NCBI GenBank assembly: GCA_003445035.1
Contig: DLVV01000349.1
Location: 1 to 16,373 of the forward strand
Direction: 5' to 3'
DNA from: Planctomycetaceae bacterium
GTDB lineage: Bacteria > Planctomycetota > Planctomycetia > Planctomycetales > Planctomycetaceae
DNA length: 16,373 nt
Numbering within the stretch: position 1 is the first letter of the stretch; each line of letters opens with the position of its first letter. Made by a program: the position numbers and the translations under genes. Shown here in pieces: positions 7,948 through 15,382 of the stretch. The notes below the pieces were generated by a model, which did not search any database, was not told where the DNA came from, and was given only the letters and a program-made list of their open reading frames with translations.

Positions 7948-10900
7948 TCATTTCGGCTGCTGACGGGGCCGAACCAGTTGGATTTCGTCGACCCGGTAGG
8001 GTCCTTTGAACAGTCCCAGGTTGATCGAACCGTTGGCCGCCATGTTGGAAAGTCCGTGCTTGTACCGGCACACCAGGGATTTCTCGGATTCGTCGTAACC
8101 GTCGGCGGCAGCGAAAACGGTCACCTCGGTCGGGTCGAAATAGAACGTGCACCAGAGATCGCGTTCCCGGTTGGCGGCCAGGTGCTTGACGTTCCACGAG
8201 GAGGAGAATTTCCGGATGCCGGACTGGTCGTTGAAGCACGAGAGCATGGGGCGGGTCCGCCCCGGTCCGCTGAAGTAGAAGTACCACAACATTCGCGTCA
8301 CGGAGGTTTGCGAATTGGTGAGACTGAAGTTGAACGAAGCCGATCCAGGCCTGGCCGTTTTTGTCGTCGGGGATGGTGTGACGTGAAATCGCAGACGGTA
8401 CCGGCCAGGGCCCTCGTGCTTGATCAGGTCGTTGAACCGGGCGAGCGAATGGACCGGATAAGACTCCTCCGAGTCCATGACCAGTGAACCGTCAGCCGTC
8501 GGGGGCGGGTGGATTCCACCGTGCGGGGGCATGCGAGTCCACCTGGCCAGGTCCAGTTGTTGACCATCGAAGGTGTCGACCAGTACGCCGTGCTTGATTG
8601 GTGGACCCGGCCGGATCTTCTCCAGGACGACGTCATCCCAGAGCGTGTTGCCGTTGAAGTTCCGCTTGAGCTTGATGGTGGCCGAGTCGGCTCGAGCCGG
8701 TACAGAAACCGTCAGCCGCAACCGGGTCCACCCGTCAGCCGGGTCGAGTGTTCGCAGCATGCAGCGTGTCGGTTCGACATAAATCGCTTGCTGTCCATCG
8801 AGAAATGTGACGGTGGCTTCCATGGCGACCGAGGTGTCCGGCGGCCGTGTCGCGTATCGACCCCATGCGGTCAGGCGATAACGTTCAAAGGGTGAAACCG
8901 GGACCTGCTGCGTGATCGTCAACGGGCCTCCGGTGGTCGAGGCAGCCGAGAAATCGCCCGAGCGAACCTGGTCTTTTGAAACCGCCACCTGGCCGCGTTC
9001 GACGACCCATCCTCGCAGGTCGCCAGATTCGAAATCTCCGTTGGTCAACCGGTTGGCCGGTTTCTTGCCGATCAATGCCAACTGGGTTTTGGCGGCGTCG
9101 TGCAGGCTATCGGCCCGATCCACGCTCTGCCAGAACCTGGTGGCCGCCATCTTGCCCTTCGTCTTGATGTGGAACCTGGTTGCGGCCGAACACAGTTCGT
9201 CCAGCAGGGCGTTTTCGTGACTGAAGATCGTGATGGCCGAGCAGTTTGACCAGAAACCGACGGTGCTGATTCGTGGATTGATGGCAGGGTGGGCCCGCAT
9301 TCTTGCCAGGCTGATTGCTCGGGCCCGACGGGTCTCGGCAACGTGCCGGGCCCGCTGGATGGCGGCCTGACGGTCCTTGTCAGAGGCGATGGCGATGTCC
9401 AGGGATGCCGGGTAGAACTCGAGATAGCTGACCAGCAGGCTCCGTTGGAATTGCCAGGCTTCGACAAGACGTTCGAGACGGAATTCGGCTCCGCTGGTGT
9501 CGCCGGCGGCCAGCCGGGTGGCGGTGGCGACGCACCTGTCCAGGAACGCGATGTCGTCTTTCCGGTAACCCTGGAACTCGTCGTTGGGCTGGACGTAGGA
9601 GCCGTTGTTCCACGAGACCCACTGGTAGAACAGCCAGTCCTTGTGGTGTTTCCGGTAGGGGCCGGGCTGCCGACGTTCGTAGACCTCTTCCAGCCGGTCC
9701 CAGAAGTCTCGCATCGGCTTGGCCGCCGGGCCGTACGACGCCTCGCAGAACTCGTCCATGACGTGATTGACGTCGGCATTCACATCCCACTGCAGGGCCT
9801 GGATGTAGTGGTACTTGGGTCCGTCGAATGTCCAGTCACCGGCGCACTCGGTGATGTGGGAGAGGGCTCCCAGTTCATCGTGGCCCCATTTCAGGAACTG
9901 CTGGGCCGCTCGCGGATAGTGGCGGAAACCCAGAAACGATCCGCCGTACATGTAGGAATAGAGGTTGACCGACCGGCAGACGGTCCTCCATTGCTCGGCC
10001 TGCTGGAACTCGCTGTCCAGGACAAACGTCTTGGTCACGGCCACATTGGGTTCGAGCTGGAATCGCGGTGGGGTTGAGGTGTTGGAGTAGGCCATCGCTT
10101 CGACCCACTTGCCGGGGTGCGTCTTGCCCACCCGGTGAGCCACGCGGTTTACCCAGTGGAACCAGCGTTCGGACAGGGTGTAGGCCGGTTTGACCGAGTT
10201 GACGAATGTCTTGCACCGCTCGCACTCGCACCACCCGTTGCCGTCGTTCTGGCCGACCGAGACAACCGGGGCATTCGGGCTTTTCTTGAAGAACTCGTCG
10301 ATGTACGCGACCGCCCGGTCGACGGTTCCGGGATGGGTCGTACAGATCTGCCAGCCGTTGCCGTAACTCCACCATTGCCGTTTCCCGCCAAACATCGCAA
10401 ACCACTCGGGATGTTCCCGAAACTGTTTTGCCGCAAAGATGTACTGGAGGGCGTGGTTGCCGTATTGGCCGTCGCCGTACGGGGCGAGCCGAAGCAGCTT
10501 GCGGGGCGGCGAGAAAAAGTACATCCCGCAGTTGGCACGATTGACGAAATCGGGCTCGACGGTTTTCGAGAGGCGGCGATCGACCGTGATGGTTTTTCGG
10601 CTGGGCACCACCTCGCCGTGGACGCGATCGGGGAACAGCCAGCGGACCCCGCAGTGATCGGCCAAGAATCGCTCGACGGCCCACTGTGACGCCCGGCCCA
10701 CGTTTCCGGCGAGCACCAGGTGCAGTCTCCCGTCGCGCTCGAGGCACCGGATCACGTAGCCGTCGGCCCGGAGCTTGTGGATCATGCCGACGTGTTTCTC
10801 GACGAACCGGTCGCGGCCGACATGAATGGTGATCTTGCCGGATGAGGCCTTGTCCGAAACGGTGATGTCCCGACCGCTGATTCGGGAGAGGTACCGGCAG

Positions 10901-11073
10901 AGATCAGCTGCTGCATCCTGTTCCATGGCGTGAGAACCGGCGACGACTCGAGGCAACGGCGCACCTGGAGCAACAAGCGAGAATCGATTCTCGGCGACAG
11001 CCACGGCGGCGCAGTTGAGCACAGCGATGATCGAAAACACCGCTCGGGAAACAGGCACCTTCGGTTTCAGCAT
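7948..11073 (-). CDS. Secreted DUF4838-domain protein with CBM-like C-terminal domains
   Basis: This 1041-residue protein starts at the ATG at 11073, with GGAG about six bases upstream and a clear signal peptide (residues 1-28, ending A-V-A-V-A-E-N). An upstream GTG at 11124 would bury that peptide. Residues about 30-170 resemble the alpha-glucuronidase (GH67) N-terminal beta domain. The DUF4838 core covers about 175-560 and contains the typical Q-N-D-G-N-G-W-C-E-C-E-R-C near 275-287 and I-T-E-C-A-G-D-W at 407-414. Residues about 675-819 form a CBM4/9-like jelly roll, opening L-T-N-G-D-F-E-S-G. Residues about 829-1038 are another beta-rich, concanavalin-like region opening V-D-T-F-D-G. The family is abundant in planctomycetes and thought to act on polysaccharides, but its reaction is not established. 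It lies 72 bp after pntB and 13 bp before the NPCBM gene. Confidence 0.88.
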   Translation of the reverse strand: MLKPKVPVSRAVFSIIAVLNCAAVAVAENRFSLVAPGAPLPRVVAGSHAMEQDAAADLCRYLSRISGRDITVSDKASSGKITIHVGRDRFVEKHVGMIHKLRADGYVIRCLERDGRLHLVLAGNVGRASQWAVERFLADHCGVRWLFPDRVHGEVVPSRKTITVDRRLSKTVEPDFVNRANCGMYFFSPPRKLLRLAPYGDGQYGNHALQYIFAAKQFREHPEWFAMFGGKRQWWSYGNGWQICTTHPGTVDRAVAYIDEFFKKSPNAPVVSVGQNDGNGWCECERCKTFVNSVKPAYTLSERWFHWVNRVAHRVGKTHPGKWVEAMAYSNTSTPPRFQLEPNVAVTKTFVLDSEFQQAEQWRTVCRSVNLYSYMYGGSFLGFRHYPRAAQQFLKWGHDELGALSHITECAGDWTFDGPKYHYIQALQWDVNADVNHVMDEFCEASYGPAAKPMRDFWDRLEEVYERRQPGPYRKHHKDWLFYQWVSWNNGSYVQPNDEFQGYRKDDIAFLDRCVATATRLAAGDTSGAEFRLERLVEAWQFQRSLLVSYLEFYPASLDIAIASDKDRQAAIQRARHVAETRRARAISLARMRAHPAINPRISTVGFWSNCSAITIFSHENALLDELCSAATRFHIKTKGKMAATRFWQSVDRADSLHDAAKTQLALIGKKPANRLTNGDFESGDLRGWVVERGQVAVSKDQVRSGDFSAASTTGGPLTITQQVPVSPFERYRLTAWGRYATRPPDTSVAMEATVTFLDGQQAIYVEPTRCMLRTLDPADGWTRLRLTVSVPARADSATIKLKRNFNGNTLWDDVVLEKIRPGPPIKHGVLVDTFDGQQLDLARWTRMPPHGGIHPPPTADGSLVMDSEESYPVHSLARFNDLIKHEGPGRYRLRFHVTPSPTTKTARPGSASFNFSLTNSQTSVTRMLWYFYFSGPGRTRPMLSCFNDQSGIRKFSSSWNVKHLAANRERDLWCTFYFDPTEVTVFAAADGYDESEKSLVCRYKHGLSNMAANGSINLGLFKGPYRVDEIQLVRPRQQPK

Positions 11074-11100
11074 CTTGGTCTCCGGTCCGTTGTTCACACC

Positions 11101-11122
11101 GCCATCGCATCGGGGCGATGGC
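11101..11122 (-). repeat. Strong hairpin between pntB and the DUF4838 gene
   Basis: On the minus strand GCCATCGC-cccgat-GCGATGGC is a perfect 8-bp stem with a 6-base loop. It sits 23 bp past the pntB stop and about 28 bp before the DUF4838 start. There is no T-run, so it does not fit a classical intrinsic terminator. It could damp read-through, stabilise the pnt mRNA 3' end, or act as a cleavage site separating the expression of the two units. Confidence 0.45.
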
Positions 11123-11145
11123 ACGAGTGGTCATTGCCGGGTCTG

Positions 11146-12522
11146 CTACGCGTCCTGCATCGCGGCGGTGATCTCCAGCATCATCTGCTTCCCGTCGCCG
11201 AAGAGCATCGACGTGTTTTCCAAGGCGAACAGCGGGTTGGCAATCCCGGCAAATCCCGGGCTGAGGCTCCGCTTGATCACGATCACCGCACGGGCCTTGT
11301 CGACGTCGATGATCGGCATCTGGTAGATGGGGCTGTTCTTGTCGGTCCGGGAACAGGGATTCACCACGTCATTGGCTCCGATCACGATCGCCACGTCGAC
11401 GGTGTTCATGGTCGGGTTGATGTGGTCCATCTCGATCAGCTTCTCGTATTCCACGTCCGCTTCAGCCAGCAGGACATTCATGTGGCCGGGCATGCGTCCA
11501 GCCACGGGGTGGATCGCGTACTCGACCGTTGTTCCCTGTTCCTCGAGCAGTTGTCCCAGGTTCTGCACGGCGTGCTGGGCCTGGGCGACGGCCAGCCCGT
11601 ACCCGGGCACGATCACCACCCGCTGGGCAAACTCCAGCATCATCGCCACCTCCTCGGCGGCGGTCTGTGTCACGTCGCTGTAGACGTCGTCGTCGTCGTC
11701 GCCACCGCCGGATTCCATCACTCCGAACAGCACGTTGACCAGCGAGCGGTTCATCGCCTGGCACATCAGGCGGGTGAGGATGATTCCCGAGGCTCCCACC
11801 AGGGAACCGGAGATGATCAGCACGTTGTTGCTGATCACGAACCCGGTCGCCGAGGCCGCGAGTCCGGAATAGGAGTTCAGCAGGGCAATCACCACCGGCA
11901 TGTCGGCTCCGCCGATCGAGTTGACCAGCAGGAATCCCAGCAGCGAGGCGACCAGTACGAGCACCACGTAAAGGTAATCGTTCTGGTCGTAGATCATCAT
12001 GATCGACACGCCGATCAGAGTCAGGAACAGCAGCGAGTTGACCAGGTGCGGGAACGGCAGACGCCGGGATTTTTTGAACAGGTCGAGTTCCTGGAGCTTG
12101 CCGAAGGCCACCGTGCTGCCCAGGAAGGTGACCGAACCGACGATGCCCGTCAGGGCGGTTGCGACCCATTCGCTGGTGCTGGGCTGGTTGCCGGGCAGCA
12201 GCAGCATGGCGCCGGCCACGATCACTGACGCCAGGCCACCGAAACCGTTGAACAACGCAACCAGCTGGGGCATGGCGGTCATCTGGATCAGGTAGGCGAG
12301 CAGGACGCCGATCGCCGCCCCGCCGAAAATGCCACCGGCGATCCAGGACACCTGGTCGACATCGTCGGACCACATCGTGGCGGCGACGGCCAGGATCATG
12401 CCCAGGACGCCGTACAGGTTGCCTCGCACGGCGGTCCGAGGGTGGGACATCCGCTTCAAGCCGTACATGAACAGTACGGCCGAGGCGATGTAGACGATCT
12501 TGATGAACAGCAGCTTGTCCAA
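11146..12522 (-). CDS. pntB: NAD(P) transhydrogenase subunit beta
   Basis: This 458-residue membrane protein completes the proton-translocating transhydrogenase, which passes hydride from NADH to NADP+ driven by the proton gradient. I place the start at the TTG at 12522, because family members begin about ten residues before the first helix and are about 460 long; the only in-frame ATG/GTG alternatives give a hydrophilic, non-homologous leader. Residues about 5-265 hold the hydrophobic helices of domain II, including G-G-A-D-M-P-V-V-I-A-L-L-N-S-Y-S-G at 204-220. The NADP-binding domain III (about 300-458) shows V-P-G-Y-G-L-A-V-A-Q-A-Q (305-316), H-P-V-A-G-R-M-P-G-H-M-N (338-349), G-A-N-D-V-V-N-P (382-389) and the R-S-L-S-P-G-F-A-G segment from 418. 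The residue matching E. coli His91 is Asn92. A five-Asp run (275-279) lies in the linker. Confidence 0.97.
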   Translation of the reverse strand: MDKLLFIKIVYIASAVLFMYGLKRMSHPRTAVRGNLYGVLGMILAVAATMWSDDVDQVSWIAGGIFGGAAIGVLLAYLIQMTAMPQLVALFNGFGGLASVIVAGAMLLLPGNQPSTSEWVATALTGIVGSVTFLGSTVAFGKLQELDLFKKSRRLPFPHLVNSLLFLTLIGVSIMMIYDQNDYLYVVLVLVASLLGFLLVNSIGGADMPVVIALLNSYSGLAASATGFVISNNVLIISGSLVGASGIILTRLMCQAMNRSLVNVLFGVMESGGGDDDDDVYSDVTQTAAEEVAMMLEFAQRVVIVPGYGLAVAQAQHAVQNLGQLLEEQGTTVEYAIHPVAGRMPGHMNVLLAEADVEYEKLIEMDHINPTMNTVDVAIVIGANDVVNPCSRTDKNSPIYQMPIIDVDKARAVIVIKRSLSPGFAGIANPLFALENTSMLFGDGKQMMLEITAAMQDA

Positions 12523-12547
12523 GGAGAGTGTCTCGCTTCGGTGGTCT

Positions 12548-13069
12548 TTATTTTCGCTTGATGAACATCGAGAGCATTCGGTGGGTGACCAGGAACCCGC
12601 CGACCACGTTGATCGTGGCCAGGGCAACCGCCACCATGCCCAGCCAGGGCAATCCTCCGGAATGGCCGGCGACGATCACCGCTCCGACCAGGGTGATACC
12701 GCTGATCGCGTTCGAGCCGGACATCAATGGCGTGTGCAGGGTGGGCGGTACCTTGGTGATGATTTCGAAACCCACGAAGATCGCCAGCACGAAGATCGTC
12801 AACGAGGCGATGGTCGTCTGGCTTCGGGAACCGAGGACCACGCCTTGCCGTTCGGGTGCCTGGTCGGGATCCGCCGAAGCGGCATCCGAAGCTTGTTCTA
12901 CGGTGACGGCCGATCGGGAGTCCGACGGTTGATTAGCGGCCCGTGTCGGTACGTCGAGGCCAACCACCAGCAGGAGCGCCGTGGCCAGGAACACGGATGC
13001 CTGGACGTTCGGTTGCATTGAGAGATCCACTCCCTTCAACACGTCAAACCCCTTCCGGCGGAAGGTCAT
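12548..13069 (-). CDS. pntA2: NAD(P) transhydrogenase alpha-2 subunit (membrane part), with extended N-terminus
   Basis: The C-terminal ~85 residues are typical of the separate membrane segment of the alpha subunit. They begin T-I-F-V-L-A-I-F-V-G-F, continue with T-L-H-T-P-L-M-S-G-S-N-A-I-S-G and end in a third helix before I-K-R-K, giving three helices. The start chosen (ATG 13069) has AAGGAGGAG four bases upstream and overlaps the end of pntA by 26 bp. The ATG at 13018 would give 156 residues beginning directly at a signal-like helix and is a real alternative. Ahead of the family domain lie an extra hydrophobic helix (about 25-38, followed by P-T-R-A-A, signal-peptide-like) and a ~43-residue acidic, low-complexity linker, neither usual in stand-alone alpha-2 subunits of about 100-140 residues. 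The helix may stand in for TM1 of fused PntA or be a cleaved signal. Confidence 0.92.
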   Translation of the reverse strand: MTFRRKGFDVLKGVDLSMQPNVQASVFLATALLLVVGLDVPTRAANQPSDSRSAVTVEQASDAASADPDQAPERQGVVLGSRSQTTIASLTIFVLAIFVGFEIITKVPPTLHTPLMSGSNAISGITLVGAVIVAGHSGGLPWLGMVAVALATINVVGGFLVTHRMLSMFIKRK

Positions 13070-14498
13070 CGGGCTCCTCCTTGTCACCGATCGGTTCGAT
13101 CGGTGGATCCAGCGGTGACAACCCGGGAATGTCCGCGTCATCAACGGCGGGCAAATCCCACCCGGTATCGGACTCTGGCTCACCACCGCCATCGTGCGGA
13201 ACGGGGGCCAGGCCGGCCGCATCCTCTTCGATCGCGTTGTCCGGGGGCAAGTCTGCGGACGGTCCAGCTTCGAACCTGCCTGGAACTTGATCCGGTGAGC
13301 CGGTCGGCAACGGGGACTCCGCCTCTTCGTTGAGAGCTTTCTTCAACGGGGCCAGGTTGAGCAATTCTCGGATCCGAGGCTGTGGGATCTCCCGGTGGTA
13401 AGCGACGAGCGTCTCCCTGACGATCTCGTCGTCCTGGTCCAGCTCAACGACACCATCACTGGAGATGTGTAACAGGAAGCGGGTGATGTTGGTCGAGAAC
13501 ATCTGGCTGGCGTGGTAGGGGATTTCCGAGGGCAGGTTGGTGGGTCCGAGGATCACGACGCCCTGCCGGACCACCCGCTGGTCCGCTTCGCTCAGCTCGC
13601 AGTTTCCGCCCCGTTCGGCGGCCAAGTCGACAATCACGCTGCCATCCTCCATGCGGCCGACCGCATCTGCGGTCACCAGGATCGGCGAGTGCCGACCGGG
13701 AATCGCCGCGGTGGTGATCACCACGTCACTCTCGGCTACCACGTCGGCCATCAACTCCCGTTGCCGACGATAGAACTCCTCCTCCATCTGCTTGGCGTAA
13801 CCCCCGGCGTCCTCGGATTCGGCAGCATCGAGGTCCAGTTCCACGAACTTCGCTCCGAGGCTCTCCACCTGTTCACGGCAGGCCGGACGCAGGTCGTAGG
13901 CCTGGACGATGGCTCCCAGGCGACGGGCGGTGGCAATCGCCTGCAGCCCGGCGACGCCGGCACCGATCACCAGGACACGGGCGGCTGCCAGGGTCCCCGA
14001 GGCGGTCATCAGCAACGGGAACATCCGCGGAAGCTCGTTGGCGGCCAGCAGCACGGCACGGTAGCCGGCGATCGTCGCCATCGAGCTCAGGACATCCATG
14101 CTCTGGGCACGGGTGATCCGGGGAATCAGTTCCAGCGAGAATTGGTTCAGACCACGTTCGGCGAGTTTTGTGATGGCGGCGGGATGACCCAGGGGATCGC
14201 AGGTGCCGATCACGTAAGAGCCGGGCGACAACAGGTCGAGATCCGCCTCGCCATGCACCAGGTTCGCTCCCAGGGAACGGACCTGGACCAGGACCTGGAC
14301 ATCACGCAGGCTGTTTCGATCAGTCACCATGCGGGCACCGGCGTTGGTGTAGTCCGAGTCGGCGTATCCGGCGGAGTCTCCGGCTCCCTCCTCGATCCAG
14401 ATCTCGAAACCCGCCTTCTCCAACTGGGCCACGTTTCCCGGGATCAACGCCACGCGGCGTTCTCCGGGAAAGGACTCCTTCAGGACACCGACTTTCAT
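13044..14498 (-). CDS. pntA: NAD(P) transhydrogenase alpha-1 subunit (NAD-binding)
   Basis: This 484-residue protein starts at the ATG at 14498; the protein begins M-K-V-G-V-L-K-E-S-F-P-G-E-R-R-V-A, the standard PntA/alanine dehydrogenase N-terminus, so the longer upstream frame is not coding. The ribosome site is weak. Residues 1-385 form domain I: the conserved loop R-I-T-R-A-Q-S-M-D (127-135), the Rossmann motif G-A-G-V-A-G-L-Q (179-186) and an acidic Asp202 in Y-D-L-R-P that selects NAD(H). T-A-A-I-P-G-R (263-269) and the closing G-P-T-N-L-P-S segment (318-324) also match. The subunit is cytoplasmic and supplies hydride from NADH. Unlike the roughly 380-residue R. rubrum alpha-1, it carries about 100 extra residues (385-484) rich in Pro, Asp, Glu and Gly, predicted to be disordered. 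The gene overlaps pntA2, giving the order alpha1-alpha2-beta. Confidence 0.97.
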   Translation of the reverse strand: MKVGVLKESFPGERRVALIPGNVAQLEKAGFEIWIEEGAGDSAGYADSDYTNAGARMVTDRNSLRDVQVLVQVRSLGANLVHGEADLDLLSPGSYVIGTCDPLGHPAAITKLAERGLNQFSLELIPRITRAQSMDVLSSMATIAGYRAVLLAANELPRMFPLLMTASGTLAAARVLVIGAGVAGLQAIATARRLGAIVQAYDLRPACREQVESLGAKFVELDLDAAESEDAGGYAKQMEEEFYRRQRELMADVVAESDVVITTAAIPGRHSPILVTADAVGRMEDGSVIVDLAAERGGNCELSEADQRVVRQGVVILGPTNLPSEIPYHASQMFSTNITRFLLHISSDGVVELDQDDEIVRETLVAYHREIPQPRIRELLNLAPLKKALNEEAESPLPTGSPDQVPGRFEAGPSADLPPDNAIEEDAAGLAPVPHDGGGEPESDTGWDLPAVDDADIPGLSPLDPPIEPIGDKEEPDDLPPEGV

Positions 14499-14822
14499 TG
14501 CCCGGCCAACTTGTTTCTTACGATAAAGAAGAACTGGATTTCCGTTGTCCGAGACTCTACCCCAACAACAACCTGGGGAAGACCACCAATGTCCTCCGTG
14601 CCATCTCGGGCCATGGTGCGAAATCCGGTGACATTCGTCAACGAGCCGCGTGTGAGCTGGATCCTGACCGTTCCGTGGGCGGAAGGTGACAGCGCACAAA
14701 CTGAGATCCCCCACGGAGTCTCTCAGGCAACGTGGAACTGGACCGGTCGGCAAGCTGCCAACATCTCGCCTGGGTCAAGGTCAACGGTGTTGCTGCCGAA
14801 CAACTCATATTGCTCATCAGAC
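14499..14822 (-). promoter_or_regulatory. Long leader of the pnt genes with competing inverted repeats
   Basis: About 320 bp lie between the terminator of the upstream gene and the pntA start. No protein-like frame is present, so promoter and 5' untranslated leader must lie here. Two overlapping inverted repeats are exact: tccgtggg (14672-14679) with cccacgga (14710-14717), 30 bases apart; and ctgaga (14701-14706) with tctcag (14721-14726), whose interior can add a further small C-T-C-C/G-G-G-G stem. They share bases and cannot form together. No known riboswitch is recognised with confidence, and no clear -35/-10 pair can be fixed. Confidence 0.4.
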
Positions 14823-14861
14823 AAAAAAGGGCCCGCACCAGGTCGGTCCTGGTGCGGGCCC
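14823..14861 (-). terminator. Strong intrinsic terminator after the small exported protein gene
   Basis: Read on the minus strand, a perfect 14-bp G+C-rich stem (GGGCCCGCACCAGG and its complement, loop ACCGA) is followed at once by six T residues. This is a textbook Rho-independent terminator, 59 bp beyond the stop of the small exported protein gene. It separates that gene's transcript from the pnt genes, so pntA needs its own promoter. Confidence 0.93.
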
Positions 14862-14920
14862 GTCGTGTCATTCGAGAGAGACAACACCTGCCGACTCGCT
14901 CTTTCCGGGCGCAATCGTGA

Positions 14921-15382
14921 TCAACAGCCGCAGAGCATCAGCAAGAACAGCAGCAGGATGAAAAGGAGGGGGCAGTCTTCATCGTCATTTTCCAGTTCAT
15001 CAAGAATCTTCAGAGCCACTTCGGCGTCTCCCTCTTCGACGGCAACCACGAGCATTTCCAGAAGTTCGACCTGAAAAACATCGCTTTGCTCGGCGAGGAC
15101 AGCACACACGACGGTGAATTCTGTCATCAATCGTTCGCGCTGACGCTTCAACTGCCTCTGTCGCCGACGTTCCGCGTTCTTCGCCCGGGCCGATGGGCCG
15201 CGACGCTTCCGAGAAGCCGACGCCTTCCTGGTTCCCTTCTTGCCTTTTGGGGTGACCGTCTTCGTGTTTTGAACCAACAAGTGACCACCCACGTCAGCCA
15301 GGGCTGAACTGGTGCCGGTCGATGCCATCAGGGTGCCAGTGGCCACGATTGCCAGAACCAACATCTTCTTTGCCATCTTCAT
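14921..15382 (-). CDS. Small exported protein of unknown function with basic, acidic and hydrophobic Cys-tail zones
   Basis: This 153-residue protein starts at the ATG at 15382, where AAGGAG sits eight bases upstream; the longer upstream frame has no such site. I do not recognise a family. Residues 1-29 are a signal peptide (M-K-M-A-K-K, hydrophobic core, A-L-A before D30). Residues about 46-86 are strongly basic (many Lys/Arg, including R-R-R-Q-R-Q-L-K-R-Q-R). Residues about 87-136 form an amphipathic acidic helix region ending E-L-E-N-D-D-E-D. Residues 137-153 are C-P-L-L-F-I-L-L-L-F-L-L-M-L-C-G-C: a short hydrophobic tail flanked by three cysteines at the very C-terminus. It could be envelope-anchored by the tail or disulphide-linked; both are guesses. 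The gene stands alone, with its own terminator, divergent from a sigma-factor gene. A real ribosome site, signal peptide and terminator argue it is expressed. Confidence 0.75.
   Translation of the reverse strand: MKMAKKMLVLAIVATGTLMASTGTSSALADVGGHLLVQNTKTVTPKGKKGTRKASASRKRRGPSARAKNAERRRQRQLKRQRERLMTEFTVVCAVLAEQSDVFQVELLEMLVVAVEEGDAEVALKILDELENDDEDCPLLFILLLFLLMLCGC

Noticed and set aside
11686..11700. Five consecutive GTC triplets (GAC on the coding strand)
   Set aside because: This is a low-complexity Asp run in the linker of PntB, in frame and in a variable region; it is not a regulatory repeat.
10930..12228. Plus-strand open frame of 432 codons opposite pntB
   Set aside because: It is a His/Asp/Val-rich antisense shadow of PntB, lacking any family signature.
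14665..14745. Plus-strand resemblance to a glycine riboswitch (a CTCTCAGGCAA-like run and a GGAAGG core)
   Set aside because: The GGAGAG partner and CCGAAGG core are not in the right places, and no plus-strand gene lies downstream for about 870 bp.
14560..14790. Minus-strand resemblance to the 5' part of 6S RNA (GAGATGTT and a CCAGT-like stretch)
   Set aside because: The matching 3' arm that would close the long hairpin is not found; the similarity is short and could be chance.
13512..15074. Plus-strand open frame of 520 codons opposite pntA and its leader
   Set aside because: The antisense strand carries unmistakable PntA; the plus frame is Gly/His/Gln-rich shadow sequence without domains.
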